Below are positions 22,011-34,015 of a stretch of 64,000 nt of DNA, one piece after another (the first letter of the stretch is position 1; the number at the start of each line of letters is the position of its first letter). A program made the position numbers and the translations under genes. Under the pieces are notes generated by a model. It searched no databases. It saw only the letters and a program-made list of their open reading frames with translations, and was not told where the DNA came from. This stretch comes from Apoderus coryli (taxonomy: Eukaryota > Arthropoda > Insecta > Coleoptera > Attelabidae): the NCBI GenBank assembly GCA_911728435.2, contig OU452201.1:17112001-17176000 (forward strand), given 5' to 3'.

Positions 22011-24722
22011 TCGGTAAATGGTGGCAATTGGGTGTGTCAGTTTGGTGACAAAATTTGTGGCTCGGGGATCGGTTGTTTCACAAGAGATGATTGGTAATGA
22101 GCTGAGGCCGAATTTTAGGAAAATTAGATAAAAATTTAGTGGAATCGAAATGGGTTTCATTTCTTTTCTTCACTAAAAATATAAGGGTACAAGGTTAACC
22201 TAAACGTTGGTTCACATTTCATTAATTCCAGGTACGTTTTCTATTGGTTACAGTTCCAGTTTCTCATATTTCTTAGGCTAATTTTAAATAAACAATTTTT
22301 GATACTTTGTGTCTTAAATCTTCATTTCCGTTTGGTTCATCCTATATAGTACCCATCATCTAAGAGATGCAAGTAATAAAAAGCAAGTATTTCTCTAGTT
22401 TCTCGCTTCTGTGTAGGTATATGTATTTGTTCGTATTCTCGCACTTAGCTGAGGCATACTAAAATGTCTTAAAATGGCTTTGCGAGGGCACATTCTGAAT
22501 TTTAAATAAATTGTACAGAATGTCTGTTGTTCCAATTAGCGCAACGTCGAGGTGTTGACTGCTTTGAAATGGAAATAGTTATGTGTTTTTTTTTTTCAAA
22601 GAACTTACAACACAAACGACTATAGGTGGAATATTATTGGAATACAGTAAGTCCAAAATTTTCTGTTACATAAAAAGTAAAAACAAATTAAGTGTTTTTA
22701 ACTTTAAAATCCATAAGACAATACAGCAAAAGCAATAGAAATTTATTTTTTGGATGAACAATGTTATATGATGATAAATACGATGAATTTTGAAAATACT
22801 TTAATGACCTGAAAATTCTAAGATTTAGGTATATGATACTAATACAGTTTGAAAGGCGAAAAATACAGGGTGAAATTAGAGTTTGAATATGAGTACACCC
22901 GGAGCAAAGTTTCATTTCATAAATAATAATTAACAAAATTAATATATTATGCAATTTATGGTTTAAAATAACATCGTTTAAATGACATCCTCGATTTTTT
23001 CAATTACATTTTTGTAATTGGGATCTAAAACTTTGCATAAGTCGTTCCAACATTTCTGCTCAAATATTATTTATTTGTTCTGAAATACAAATTTTATGTT
23101 CTTGAATGATATTGGGACGCCTTCCATAAACCTTTTTCTTCAGGTATCCCCAAAAGCAAAAATCAGGGGAACATTTCTTGCCACAAAATTTGAGTTTGTC
23201 GTGCTGTATGAGCGTTAGCCCCATATTGTTGGAACCAAATATGATTGTGTCCCAGTTTTCGCAATTCAGCCGTAACAATACCCGTGATATGTTAACGTAA
23301 CGTTAGGAGTTTATTGTAACAGTTTCGTTATTCTTTTCAAAAAAATATGGCCCTATGATACCATACATTGTGGTCTTTGATGAAGCTGTTGCGGATGTGC
23401 TTCGGACCAGTAACGATAATTTTGTTTATTCAGATATCCGCTTAAATGACATCATCAAGAAATTTAATTGCTTTTCATCATTTTTTAAAATTTGTAAAAA
23501 TTGTCTACAGAAGACAATACGAAGTGCTTTATCTGCTTCTTTTAACTTATGAGCAACTTCGATTTTGTATGGGTGAAAATGCAAATCAGAATGCAGAATT
23601 CTCCGCAATGTCCTGTTGGAAATGTGCAACGCAAGTGACTGTCTTCGTGCAGATAGATTCGGACTTCTTCTACAGCTTGCCTTACCCGTTCAATATTTTC
23701 AGGAATTCTAACTGTACGTAGAGTTGCCGCGAGACACGAGACACGTCTCGTCTCGTCTCGAAGCCGTTTTGTCTCGACTCGAGAGCATTTTGTCGAATTT
23801 CGAGACAAGGCGAGACGAGATAAAAACCTTCGAGACAAGTTCGAGACGAGACGATACATACGATCGAAAAATTGTAATGCCTTAAAACAATTCAAACCAT
23901 TTATAATAATAATAATATTTTAAATTTCAATTAATAAACAACAGCATTTTAGGGTGTCCTTAATTATAAATAAAAAATAAAATTTAGAATAAAATATAAA
24001 ATCTTAATTAAAAAAATGTATTGTGCTTTACAGTAAAAAAAAAATGAAAAAAATTAAAGTATAAATATTATCTTTTTTTAAAAATTAAAATATAATTACC
24101 AATAACAATAAGTAATTTTTGGAATGATTGATTTTTCATTTCTTCACCCCAGAAAGTCTTTAAAAGCTTTGATGAATATTTCATCACTTGCTGAGGGTTC
24201 TGTCTTTTTCTCAAGTTCTATCACAAGGTTTTCTATTTAGTCAATTGACATGTTGAAGCCGATTATGACCAGTGGTAATGTTGCGTATCTCCCGATATTA
24301 TATAACTGATGCACGTACTTAAAGCATCGCAATTTACTAAAGTTATTAACATATTTACAGTAAGTATTTAAGAGAAAAATAAAATACTCTTTCCTTACTC
24401 TTGTCTTGAAGTTTGCTATTTCAAAGTATCAAGCAGAGACTACTGCGCATACTTCCTGCTCGTTCATACTCATCAGGCAGCCAAACCGCGCTCGATATTT
24501 TGCTTTTAGAACACTTTTAAATTAGAATAATCATTTTGCACAAAATTCACAGGAAAAAACTTATTGAAGGTTGGCAAATTATTTTAACACTTCTGTATAT
24601 TGATAATAAACAAATATTACAATGCAATGAATTTACTGGCTGTTGTTTATTGCACTTTAGAAAATATAATTTTAGTTTAAAATTCAAAATCTTTTACTTT
24701 GTTTAAAACTTTATAAGGCAGA

Positions 24723-24724
<2 letters not shown>

Positions 24725-24760
<36 letters not shown>
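24725..24760. repeat. (TA)n microsatellite
   Basis: A pure TA dinucleotide run inside the hAT-type element. Confidence 0.97.
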
Positions 24761-24761
<1 letters not shown>

Positions 24762-25052
24762 TGATTATGTATTTTTAATGTCATGTTATTTTTCTTTGAT
24801 GTCTAGATATTTTACTGTTTTTTGGTTTTACTTTATTTCTTTGACCTTATTATAAATATTTTTATTTTTACATTTTTTCTTGATTTTAGGTCATAAAATA
24901 AAAATACAAACTGACCAATATATTGGTAATATATATTAATCTAATTTTGCATCTAGTTTAGTGTAATTTATTTGTTAGGTATATGTTGAATTGACGCCGA
25001 AAATGATGTGAAGTGTAGTTGTCTGATATTCACGTATACCAGAATTTTTAAA

Positions 25053-25085
25053 AAGACCATAGCGATGGTCGAAAAACGTCACATT
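25053..25085 (+). repeat. Hammerhead-like scrap (hairpin plus GAAA)
   Basis: A strong hairpin GACCATAGCGATGGTC is followed by GAAAAACGTC, matching the second half of the hammerhead-like family. CTGANGA is missing. It directly adjoins the piggyBac insertion site. Confidence 0.35.
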
Positions 25086-25087
25086 AA

Positions 25088-26153
25088 CACTTTGACTGCC
25101 ACGTCATATTCACTAGAGGGTCGCTAGGGCCACGCGTTTTTTTATATAGAAATTGAACTAAATGCCTACACAACACTCACTTATATATACTAGGTGTTAA
25201 TTTCATTGATATTATGGCCTTTAACGCTAGTGTATAAAAAATATACACGTGGCCTATAAGCGGAAAAAATACCTAGCGCCACATGTATACGACGATATAC
25301 ACATTTTAAATCTGGAAAAGGTTCCTGGAAGAGTCGAAGGCAAAACAAAACCGGAAGCCGTGGTTGACTGTAGTCAACCTTTTGCTTTATTATAATAAAA
25401 CAAAAGGTTTTCTTGACATCTCGGACCAGTTATCGTCGTATGCCTTCTCGGTAAGGTGCAACATCATGTAGTACAAGAAAGTGGCACTCGAATTACTTAC
25501 GGGCGCAAGTGTAATAAACGCATGTTATCTATACAACAAAAACTAATCGAAAAAAGTTAGCATTATCGATTTCAAGGAGAAATTGTGTTTGGGGCTGCTG
25601 TCCATTGGCAAAAAAATATTCCTGCACCAGATTGTCTACCTCCACAAGTACACAAATTGAATTAAGTAGCAAAAAAAGCCGTTGTGTTATTTACTACCAA
25701 CGAAATAAAAACCAAGCTTACCACTAAATGCCAAGTGTGTATTGTCAAATATCTCTCTTAGACTGCTTTTTGCCAGACACAATATTGTGCGTAAAATAAA
25801 TCATTCGACACTAATTAAAATTATTTGTTGTATTTCGATTAATGTATTTATATTTAGGTATTATAATAAGTCCTAATCTACCAAATTTATTTAATTTCAC
25901 AAAAAAATAGTGCCTAAGTAATAAAATTATCAATAAAATATTTAACTTTTATCAAAAGTCGGCGCTAAAATTATTTTATCATAGCCCCACGCCTCGCTAA
26001 ACAATATCCCATAAGAAATGCACGTAAATCGTGCTACTCTAGCATACACACGGCGCAATATTCATGATCGCATGTGTATACCAGAATATACACGTGGCGA
26101 TCTGGTCTAGGCTACTGTGTATACTCAAAGATACACACGGCAGTCAAAGTGTT
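25088..26153 (+). mobile_element. piggyBac-type element with TTAA duplication
   Basis: A perfect 13-base terminal inverted repeat CACTTTGACTGCC is flanked by TTAA at 25084-25087 and 26154-26157, the diagnostic piggyBac target site. At 1,066 bp it is internally deleted. The subterminal regions contain four copies of a GTGTATA...TATACACG-like palindrome (about 25230, 25279, 26074 and 26117). A decayed transposase C-terminus lies inside. It is the innermost of three nested insertions and so the youngest. Confidence 0.92.
25325..25790 (+). pseudogene. piggyBac transposase C-terminal pseudogene
   Basis: Plus-strand frames show KPEAVVD (about 25352) and then GFLDISDQLSSYAFSVR (about 25414-25465), the conserved (G)xxDxxDQ-x-SY motif containing a catalytic Asp. 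After it come YKKVALELLTGASVINA (about 25480-25525) and SIIDFKEKL, followed by a weak Cys-containing tail (KCQVC, about 25730). The N-terminal half with the first catalytic Asp residues is missing, and two stops interrupt the start, so it is inactive. Order and spacing match piggyBac family C-termini. Confidence 0.85.
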
Positions 26154-26700
26154 AAAGCATGACATAGGTAAAAATTGTGTATTCTTATTATATGACCTAA
26201 AATCAAGAAAAACCTAAGAAATAAAGATATTTTACTGTGATTGGAGACAGATTGGTCTCACAACGAAAAAGTCTAATTAACTTTCCTAATGTCTATATAT
26301 TTTTTTACTAACTTTCGAGACAAACGAGACGAGACGAACACTAGTCTCGTCTCGTCTCGAAAAACATTATTTCAAAATTTCGAGACGAGACAAAACCTTA
26401 TCTCGTCTCGTCTCGTGGCAACTCTAACTGTACGCAAACTTCCACTCAAAATCTCTTACCCATTTCAAAATGGTTTGGCGAGTCGGAATTCTTCCGTATA
26501 TTTCCACATTAAATTCGCCACGAAAATTTCTTTGGACTTTGTCCATGACAAATTAAATTGCAACTATTGACACATAGGAATATCTCACTTAAATTGCCAA
26601 CAACAAAATATTGTTTCTACATCCCACTATGATAAATGGATGGCTAACCCGTTATTTAAAAACTCATTACTTTGTTACTCTTTTTTAAAGCACCCTGTAT

Positions 26701-27984
26701 ATTTTAAAATGTGGAATAAGTAAATATCTAAATTAATGGACACGCATATGGAACGAGGTAAGTGTACATGTTTACCATAAAATGAATAGTTCATTCATGT
26801 TTAGGCTATCTAAAAAAAGTAGATATCCGTGAATCACTGGCGTTGCGGAAGGCTGCTATGTTTTTGTCGGCCTGTGTAATTATGTTGTGTATATCGAGCC
26901 TATTCGTGCGTCCACCCAGTATAGGAAGACAAACTTTTAGATAATTTTCTAAACAAAATATCTCCAATGTATCTTCATACCTTTCAACAAGCGCCTGAAA
27001 AATGATTAGTTCCTTTAAGCAATTTTGCGAAATCTACCCCACACCCTCTACTACTATTTTACCCCATGATAGATGTCTGTAATGCGAAGCTTCTGTTCGG
27101 TCGGGTATAAGTTGCAACTTGCGAAAATTTATTGCCAGCTCCATGTTAAAGTAGATACATAGATGGGTAGAGGAGAGGTTTATAGGCATAATACAGTTTG
27201 TCCCACGTCTATATTGGCTTAAAAAGCAATTTCTACTAGTAAATACACTCACAAATCATTCGAAATGTAATAAAAGGAGGGGAGCGAAAAATATAATGAG
27301 GTGTTATATTGACTCATCGTGATAATAAAGATTTGCTACAATGAACTTAGAAGATGACAGTGACATATAAATGTAATAAATTATATTGGCAAGTTAATGT
27401 CTCAAGTTTAATATTGAAAAATATGTTCCAGGTTTCATTCGATATTTGAAAATTACTTTGTGCTACACCTAAACGAAAACGACAATTTTCATCAAATTTC
27501 AAGTCAATAATAAACGAATACAATAATTATACTTTTGTTTACTTTATCGCACGGAGTTTCACATACTTTGATGCAAAATTACAACAGGAGCCGCAGTAGA
27601 GTGTCTTATTCATCTGACTGAATAATTGCCGTGTTATACACGAGAAGAAGCCTAAATACTTTCTCCAAGACTATTCGGAATCTGAGAAATGCATTTTAAA
27701 AAAGCAATAGATCCAAACAAATATATTGTTGTTTCGATTATAACCTATGCAGCTTACGAGCATTACCATAATAAATATTCGTATGCGTCGTAAGCCTGGA
27801 CGTTTGTTAGCAAGTGGACGAAAGAGGAAAAGGAGATGTTAATAAATTCAAAGGTTAAGGAAAATCTATTATAATCAATCGTAAACAAAGCAGTACAAGT
27901 AATAGAATATTATCATGATCAGAAATTGAAAATAATCTTGTTATATTATTTATCATTTTAAGAACTAATGTGATAATATATGTC
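26701..27984. other. No gene seen
   Basis: AT-rich DNA with no recognisable protein domain. The 72-residue minus-strand frame at 27034-27252 has no family assignment. Confidence 0.5.
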
Positions 27985-28235
27985 CTAGGATGAAGCCATT
28001 AGATTTTGGATGAAATCGCTTAAGCCCTGTGATAGTGGGACACAACCGCTAAATTTTCATATATCAGTAGGGGTCGAGTGATACATCATTTTAAATCATT
28101 TTTTATCTGCCTTACAGCGTTTAAAATTTCATCAGTGTTGGAATCAATATTCTTATAAGAATATTATATGTAGCTCCTTGAGTACCTACTTTATAACACA
28201 TCGATACAGCGTTCGCTTCGCATGCTTATATATAT
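27985..28235 (+). repeat. Dispersed repeat family D1, copy 4
   Basis: CCTAGGATGAAGCCATTAGA, TAAGCCCTGTGATAG, TAGGGGTCGAGTGATACATC and CTGCCTTACAGCG match copy 3. TTCTTATAAGAAT and GCGTTCGCTTCGCATGC match the tRNA-like end of copies 1 and 2. This copy therefore links the two halves of the family in a single element. The B box is missing. Confidence 0.82.
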
Positions 28236-29485
28236 TATCATTGTATCATATTGTTTATATATTTATGTATATAGTTAAGTGTCTGTGATGTATTGTTACT
28301 ATGAATAAAACTTGTTGGGTTTGAATCGAATATATTTTTTTAAATGTTTGAGTAAAGTAGTTAATTTGTTACGTTAGTTTATTGGAATTGATGAAACATA
28401 TTTCCTAAACATAGCAGAAACACTAGTTATTTATATAGGGGTTCGTGGAAAAGGGTTCAATATAAAAATAATATTTTCTATATAAACTTATTCGAAATAT
28501 GGAATAGTTGTGACAGAATATAACGTAAAAAATGTCACATCGAAGAACTGATTCACACAGGCGTTCACAAATAGTATAAAAAGGGGTCAAAAATAAAAAA
28601 CACATTCCCCAAATATACCAGATTCTCTCTCAAATACAAGAGATGGAATCACAAGTAAACGACAAAAAAACAAATTGCATGGTGGTGTTTTACTTTTTTT
28701 TTAAATCAGAAAATGGTCCTAGACAAACTACATGCAGGTATTTTTGTCTAAAAATAATATAGTTATCACCGTAAATTATATATTTAATTATTAAATGTAC
28801 AGCGTGTATGTATAAAATTTCCCAAAATAAATTTGTTGGCTCTGCCGACCCTGCCGTACCTGCCTAACCGTCACTGGGCCTAGTTCTTATTTAAAGAACA
28901 CAAAAGATTATTTATTAATATAATAAGATATAGCTAATTACATAATATAAATTCGATTTAACATATTGTATCTAGTGCCCTGTACATTATGTACTTAATG
29001 CATATGAGAGGTTGATAAGCATCCTTTCTACTGTAAAGTTAATTACATAAACAGTTCATTTAAATTTAATCTTCGTGTACGGGAAGTTTGTCCGTCTTGA
29101 TCTTTCCAACTTCAAAGTTAAATATATGTTGAGAGAGAAACTGCAAATTGTAGAGATGGCAAGCAGGCAGGTATTCTACTTACTGTTAGTAGATACATTT
29201 ACGTATGTTAGATATAGTAATATATATTGCAACGTAAAGTAAGACAGGAGAGAAGACACTTGGAACAGTTTTACTCAATGTGTATTTTGTGCCAGAGAAA
29301 AGGCCTCGGGACAAGAAAGCAATTATGAAGCGTAAACGGTGGAAAGGTAAAGGCAGATAGGTAGTCATAGTTTGTTCTCGTGGTTGCCAAGTTTTTTTAA
29401 TTCGATAATTTTTTATATAGATAGTGATGATAAATGAAGAATCGAGTTTCACACCTAGATTTGTACATACCTCAGAAGATCTCAG
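28236..29485. other. No gene seen
   Basis: AT-rich sequence with short unsupported frames only. Confidence 0.5.
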
Positions 29486-29489
29486 TGAA

Positions 29490-29800
29490 GCGTCTTTAAT
29501 GTATAGTTAATATTCTGGCTGACACTTGTACCATTTTTTCCAAACATTATAATCAAATCCATCTTTGACTGATTGAATAATGAATTGTGAACACCAGAAA
29601 TCATCAGCAAACTGTAATTTGGTATGCTGTAGGCAATTTTTAAAATCGGTTGTATATATGTAAAAAAGCAGTGGCTCAAGTAACTTCTTATCAGACCAAC
29701 AGTAGCATTTCCAACTCCCAAAAACCGCAGTTTATCACACATCATTTTGTGATCTAAGGTGTAATGGTGTAAGGATACTCTATCGTTGTTAAAAAACCAT
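29490..29800 (-). pseudogene. LINE reverse transcriptase fragment (Jockey-like), internally deleted
   Basis: The minus strand reads LDHKMMCDKLRFLGVGNATV, then LIRSYLSHC (about 29675-29765), the region after RT box A in Jockey-like elements. After a short gap it continues, in another frame, LQFADDFW (about 29600-29620), the (Y/F)ADD catalytic box. The GVPQGS-LGPLLF block between them is deleted. It is a small dead fragment of a different LINE family from the 20.6-kb copy. Confidence 0.75.
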
Positions 29801-29968
29801 TTATAAGTAAGAAACTTGTTAAATCACCCAAAATAATCTATCTTTACAACTTAAAACCATTTATGCATCTAATAAATTTTAATTTTACTTCTAGTCTATA
29901 TAAATGTGAAATTAACTGTGCTTAAGTTGACCTGGACACTATATTTATGTAAAATTCCAAATGTTATG

Positions 29969-30085
29969 GCCACTGATGATGGAATAAGTTCCGACACATC
30001 TCTGGCACTTTCACCGAACTTACGAGTTAAGCATATTATATAAAAGAAATTATGTGGAGTAGACGACGTTTGTTTTTTAAAATAC
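29969..30085 (+). repeat. Hammerhead-family repeat copy (GAAACAT subtype)
   Basis: GCCA, CTGATGA, one base, hairpin GGAA/TTCC, then GACACATC and TGGC (29969-30006). GCCA and TGGC form a perfect four-pair stem I. The GAAA element has one change (GACA) and stem III has lost one pair. A TGTGGAGTAGACGACGTTTG tail lies at about 30050-30070, as in loci A and C. Confidence 0.65.
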
Positions 30086-32040
30086 TTAATAATTGTTTGC
30101 CTATTATTTTTTCGATGAGTTTAGACATTGTAGGCAATATACTAAGCGATGCAAAAGTACGACGCTACGTCTTGAGAGGTCCAATTACCAAAACCTAAAT
30201 GCAAACATTTTTAAAATTTCCTTAAACCACTCTTATTTTATACAATGAATTTGTGTCCATAAATTTAATAAACGGAAAAATTACTGGTGTTATCTACACA
30301 AGGGATTTTGTTTAATTTAGCAGGGCGTCAGTCTAAATCAGTAGAACCAGACCGAGGCAATAAGAAATAGTCCATTATGTAATATAACAAATTGATTATT
30401 TCGTGGAGGATCGACTTTGATTCTTATTGCACTCTTAATTTTGTGTATGTGAATATTATATAATAGTGATCAGACAAAACAGGCATAATACTCAAAACTA
30501 GAGCGCACTATGGAGTTGTAAAGAGTCAAGAGACATTTTTTAATGTTAGTAAAACTGAGCATTCTCAATGCAATTTATAATGTTCATGTTGTTAAAAAAT
30601 TTAATAGGGTTTATTACCTATTGGATAAGATCTTCTCCCATGAAGACGCGTAAGCCAATGCTGAATGAGAAAGCTAAAAAAAAATCAATAGCAGTGTTGG
30701 CCAGCATCATAGCATTTTGAAAAATAAGAATTTTTAAGTTATTAGCACTTCTTACCAAACCGAAAACAGCTTTTGATGTTACGCCACTGGAATACACCTC
30801 TATATTAAGAGTAGAAACTTGGATTTGTTCATTAAGCTGTTTAATTGCATAGTATTATTTGTAAATTCGGTTTTAATTACATAATGTCAAAGTAGCAAAT
30901 TTTCACTGCACGCCACTGAATGCAATAACGTTCAATAAGTGCTTCAATCTTTTCTCGGCGCAAGAAATCCACTTTATGCAACATTATAGGAAAAAATACC
31001 AATTTTTACGAGACACCCCGAGAAAGTGCCTTTTTTAGAGAGACATGTATGTAATACTTTTAAAAATTCGATAATTTGAGTTATAGTCAACTTTCAAAAA
31101 ATTTGAGATATAACTTTTTTTAGGATAGTCCAAAGATCAAAAAGATACATAGAAAACTTTCCAAAAATTGAATTGAAAATCTGACATAGCCCTAAACTTT
31201 GCTAAAAAACATGACTTCCTTTGCTCACCCTGTATAAGTGGATAAATAAAATAAATATATCGGTCGAACCCTGTACGTGTTCTTAAAGAGTCGGTCAAGA
31301 ATCTCCCGAATACCTCAACTCGATATCTCTTTCCAATCCGAAAATATCGAGATTCGAGTTTGGGTACAATTTTCCATGTTGCAAAGCAACTGTCCACTAG
31401 TTTAATTCATTTTTAATACACCAACAATCCAAAAGATTTGCATTTCATTGCACCGTAAACAATCATATTAGCCCTCACTGTATGATGCACGTTACAAATT
31501 TTAGAAAATGAACATTGACAACCAGGGCAACACTGCACACAGTAGTGTAACGTGAGTGCAGCTACTTAGATAAGCAAATAATATATCACGTTGATCAAAA
31601 GACGTCTCCATCACAAAGGTTGCCTCTATTCACAACTGCAAAACCTTATTTCGGTTATCTACTCCACTATAACGTACACTCATATAATACACTATCTCTA
31701 TAGGTACAGAGGACACGATTTTGGGGAATATGCTGTATACCGTAGTGATATGCTCTGCTTCTTTGAAATCTGGTTGTTGCACGTTAAAATAATTACCAAT
31801 TTGCATTAACGTGTAGAGTGGTGTGAGAATAATGCATTATACATCCTTCTAGTTAAAAGGTGTAAGCATAAAATACAGGTATCTTGTTTGCTAAATTATG
31901 GGTATTTCTTTAATGGCAAATTTTTTTGTTCTGTTGCTTGTAGAATTTAATGTTTGTAAAACTAGAATTTTCTTTTATTTTAAACAAAATAAATTATCCA
32001 TCATCAAAGTGGAGTGTCAGTTTCAAATAAAAGAAAACAA
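30086..32040. other. No gene seen; isolated mariner-type termini
   Basis: GTGGAGGATCGACTTTGATTC (about 30399) is an orphan tail of the hammerhead repeat family. CACCCTGTATAAG (about 31224) is an orphan mariner-type end. TACGCCACTGG (about 30780) and ACGCCACTGAA (about 30909) are similar short strings of unknown origin. The 86-residue minus-strand frame at 31137-31397 is not convincing as protein. Confidence 0.45.
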
Positions 32041-32230
32041 ACAAAAACTTTCAAAGTCAACTCCACAAAATCTTTAATTTAATTATGAAAAAGGAAACTA
32101 GTTTCGGTTCAACAAGCCATCATCAATCCTACAATAAAGATAAAAACGAACGCACAAGAGAAATAAAACGTAAATCGGGCAACAAATTTGCACATAAGTT
32201 CATAACCTCCTCACACCCATCGATCCGACA
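32041..32230 (-). repeat. Hammerhead-family repeat copy (GGCT subtype), single
   Basis: The minus strand contains a hammerhead-like core at 32092-32130: AGGA, TTGATGA, one base, GGCTT/GAACC hairpin, GAAA, palindromic ACTAGT stem III, and TCCT. AGGA/TCCT makes a perfect four-pair stem I; the first core base is T instead of C. The tail TGTGGAGTTGACTTTGAAAG lies at 32050-32075. This copy is an uninterrupted relative of the repeat into which the 10.7-kb foldback element inserted, and it shows the unbroken ...TTTCTCTTGTGCGTTCG... junction. Confidence 0.75.
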
Positions 32231-33367
32231 TTCAGTAAAGCAACTTGATACACCTTTTATTATTTAATTATCTTCATAAGTAATACAGAAAAACTGGCAA
32301 ATTTTGTTTTTCATTTTATTAAAAAAAAAACCAGGTATCAGATATGAAACAGTGCGTTTCAAACACTACAAAAACTAACACATAACTTTAGTTAAAATGA
32401 CAATATAAATTAAAAAACGAAAGCAAAACGTCTGTCCTAAGTTCACACGAAACATGAAATTGATCTATCGGATGAAAATAACAAAAAAACATCACACCAG
32501 GCACTTTTGACATATGTCAACATTTTGCAGCCGGGATGTCTGCATTTAGCTCTAGACTTCTGGATAGATACCATTCATATGCAACGGCATATGCTTCGAA
32601 TCTTTGTTCCTGAAGCTTTTATCTGAAATAGGCAAAGTGAATTTTTTCCTTGGAAGCGGTTCGTCATCGCTATCGAAACGAAGTTGTTGACTCGGTTGTA
32701 CTAACAAGCAAAATTATAGCCAAAGCAAATTTAAATTCGATGGTAATGCCTTTTTGTCGCATCATCTCTATATTGCAGCCAACTCGCTGCAACACTAAAA
32801 TCGAAAAAGTATTGAATTGTTCTGATGGTCCATTTTCTTGTTCTAGAACTCATTGCATATTTGACTATACCCAAGGTATCATCTATGGTAGCCTAGGCTA
32901 ATGACATCTGAACATAGTAAAATAAAAATTTCGGTCCGTACTAACACATCTACCTAATACTAAACTCTATGAAATCACAATTCACAAAAGAAATCATGCT
33001 TACTTACCTCGATTTCCATATTTATTTTGTGCTGTATTCATTATGGTTGTTAAACATGAAACAAATTGATAAAAAGTGAGATTAAATAGCACCAACTCAA
33101 CTGACGCCCATATAAAGGGTTGTGGGAATTCATTATCAAATATTCTATGATGGGTGTGAGTGCAAAATTAACTCTGAATTGTAGGAAAAAAAATATAATG
33201 CTTTGGTATCATATATCACACCAAACCAATGAGGAGGATATGTCAAGAAAAAACTTACCATTTTTACAAAAACATCTGTGTACACAAAAAATATCAAATT
33301 ATAAATAACATTACACGAAAAGCAACTAACAAACAGGAAACTATCCTGTGTTGAGTAAGAGTTTAAC
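32231..33367. other. No gene seen; extra scrap of the neighbouring repeat
   Basis: AACTTACCATTTTTACAAAA at about 33252 is repeated at about 33524 and, inverted, at about 33572, so a third fragment of the locus B repeat lies here. The small frame at 32650-32901 has no family assignment. Confidence 0.5.
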
Positions 33368-33651
33368 TTTCAAAGTTAACTCCACAAAATCTTTAATTTT
33401 ATTATGAAAAACGAAACTATTTTCGGCTCAACAAGCCATCATTAGTCCTACAATAAAGATAATAACGAACGCACAAGAGAAATGAAACGTAAAATGGCCA
33501 ACAAATTTGTACATAAGTTCATAAACTTACCATTTTTACAAAAACATTATAGATATTTTTTCTGTACAGATGTTTTTGTAAAAATGGTAAGTTTTTTTTT
33601 ACCTGATGAACTTATGTACAAATTTGTTGGCCGTTTTACGTTTCATTTCTC
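33368..33651. repeat. Head-to-head inverted dimer (locus B), left part
   Basis: The minus-strand copy (33368-33547, hammerhead-like core at 33412-33450) faces a plus-strand copy starting at 33570, with a loop of only about 22 bases. The plus-strand copy is cut at 33651 by the foldback element and resumes at 44345. Arms share GTACATAAGTTCAT and AACAAATTTG. The left core has CTAATGA and a damaged stem III, so it is probably inactive; its stem II GGCT/AGCC is perfect. Confidence 0.85.
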
Positions 33652-34015
33652 ACCGGTGTGAAAATAGCAGCTAAAGATAGCAGCCAAAATATCCGAACAC
33701 GCACGAACGCCAGTAGCCTCGCACTATATGCGCGCGCACATCGTATCGAGCCAGCGCTCATGACGGGCACGAACAACTTGCCACGTGGTAATAAACATAT
33801 AATTTACAGACAAATAACTTATTTAAAAAATAATTCATAAAATTAATAATGAAGTTAATATTTTGCAAAATATTGGACCAAAAGACAGTTTGAAGGTGGA
33901 TGGTGAAAAAATACATTTTAATTTAAGCAAAACAGTATTGGGTAACAAATTACGTACCCATTTGCATTAGTACAATAATTTAACTAAAAATTAGTGGAAG
34001 TGACGTAATAGGGCG

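Larger units (their letters stand above)
23719..26426. mobile_element. hAT-type non-autonomous element with GAGAC-rich ends and 8-bp duplication
   Basis: Termini are TAGAGTTGCCGCGAGAC on the left and the inverted TAGAGTTGCCACGAGAC on the right. They are flanked by identical ACTGTACG at 23711-23718 and 26427-26434, the 8-bp duplication typical of hAT. About 150 bases at each end are built from repeated GAGAC/GTCTC strings, giving the impression of multiple transposase-binding sites. The 2.7-kb interior has no intact frame and contains a (TA)n run and a nested piggyBac relic. It disrupts the mariner-type pseudogene. Confidence 0.92.
22960..26600 (-). pseudogene. Mariner-type (DUF4817) transposase pseudogene split by an insertion
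   Basis: From the N-terminus (high coordinates) the minus strand reads RNFRGEFNVEIYGRIPTRQT and ILKWVRDFEW, a helix-turn-helix start (about 26455-26570). After the hAT insertion it continues RIPENIERVRQAVEEVR (23650-23710), RILHSDLHFHPYKIEVAHKL (about 23540-23600) and YGIIGPYFFE (about 23330-23360). The C-terminal part is SPDFCFWGYLKKKVYGRRPN with ISEQINN (about 23065-23160). WPPRSPDL is damaged, and several frameshifts and stops are present. It is nonetheless the most complete member of this family in the window, retaining pieces of every expected region. Confidence 0.85.
22864..26700 (-). mobile_element. Mariner-type element (DUF4817 family) interrupted by a nested hAT element
   Basis: Outer ends are TACAGGGTG at about 22864 and the inverted CACCCTGTA ending at about 26699, both adjoining TA. 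Removing the 2.7-kb hAT insertion plus one 8-bp duplication leaves about 1.13 kb, the right size for this family. One degenerate transposase on the minus strand is continued on both sides of the insertion, which proves the order of events: mariner-type element first, hAT insertion second. Confidence 0.82.

Noticed and set aside
31137..31397. 86-residue minus-strand frame as a gene
   Set aside because: It lies next to a solitary mariner-type terminus, has no known motif, and is more likely noncoding transposon sequence.
33658..33840. 60-residue frames at both ends of the foldback element
   Set aside because: They are the same terminal inverted repeat read twice; the length is small and there is no domain or transposase motif.
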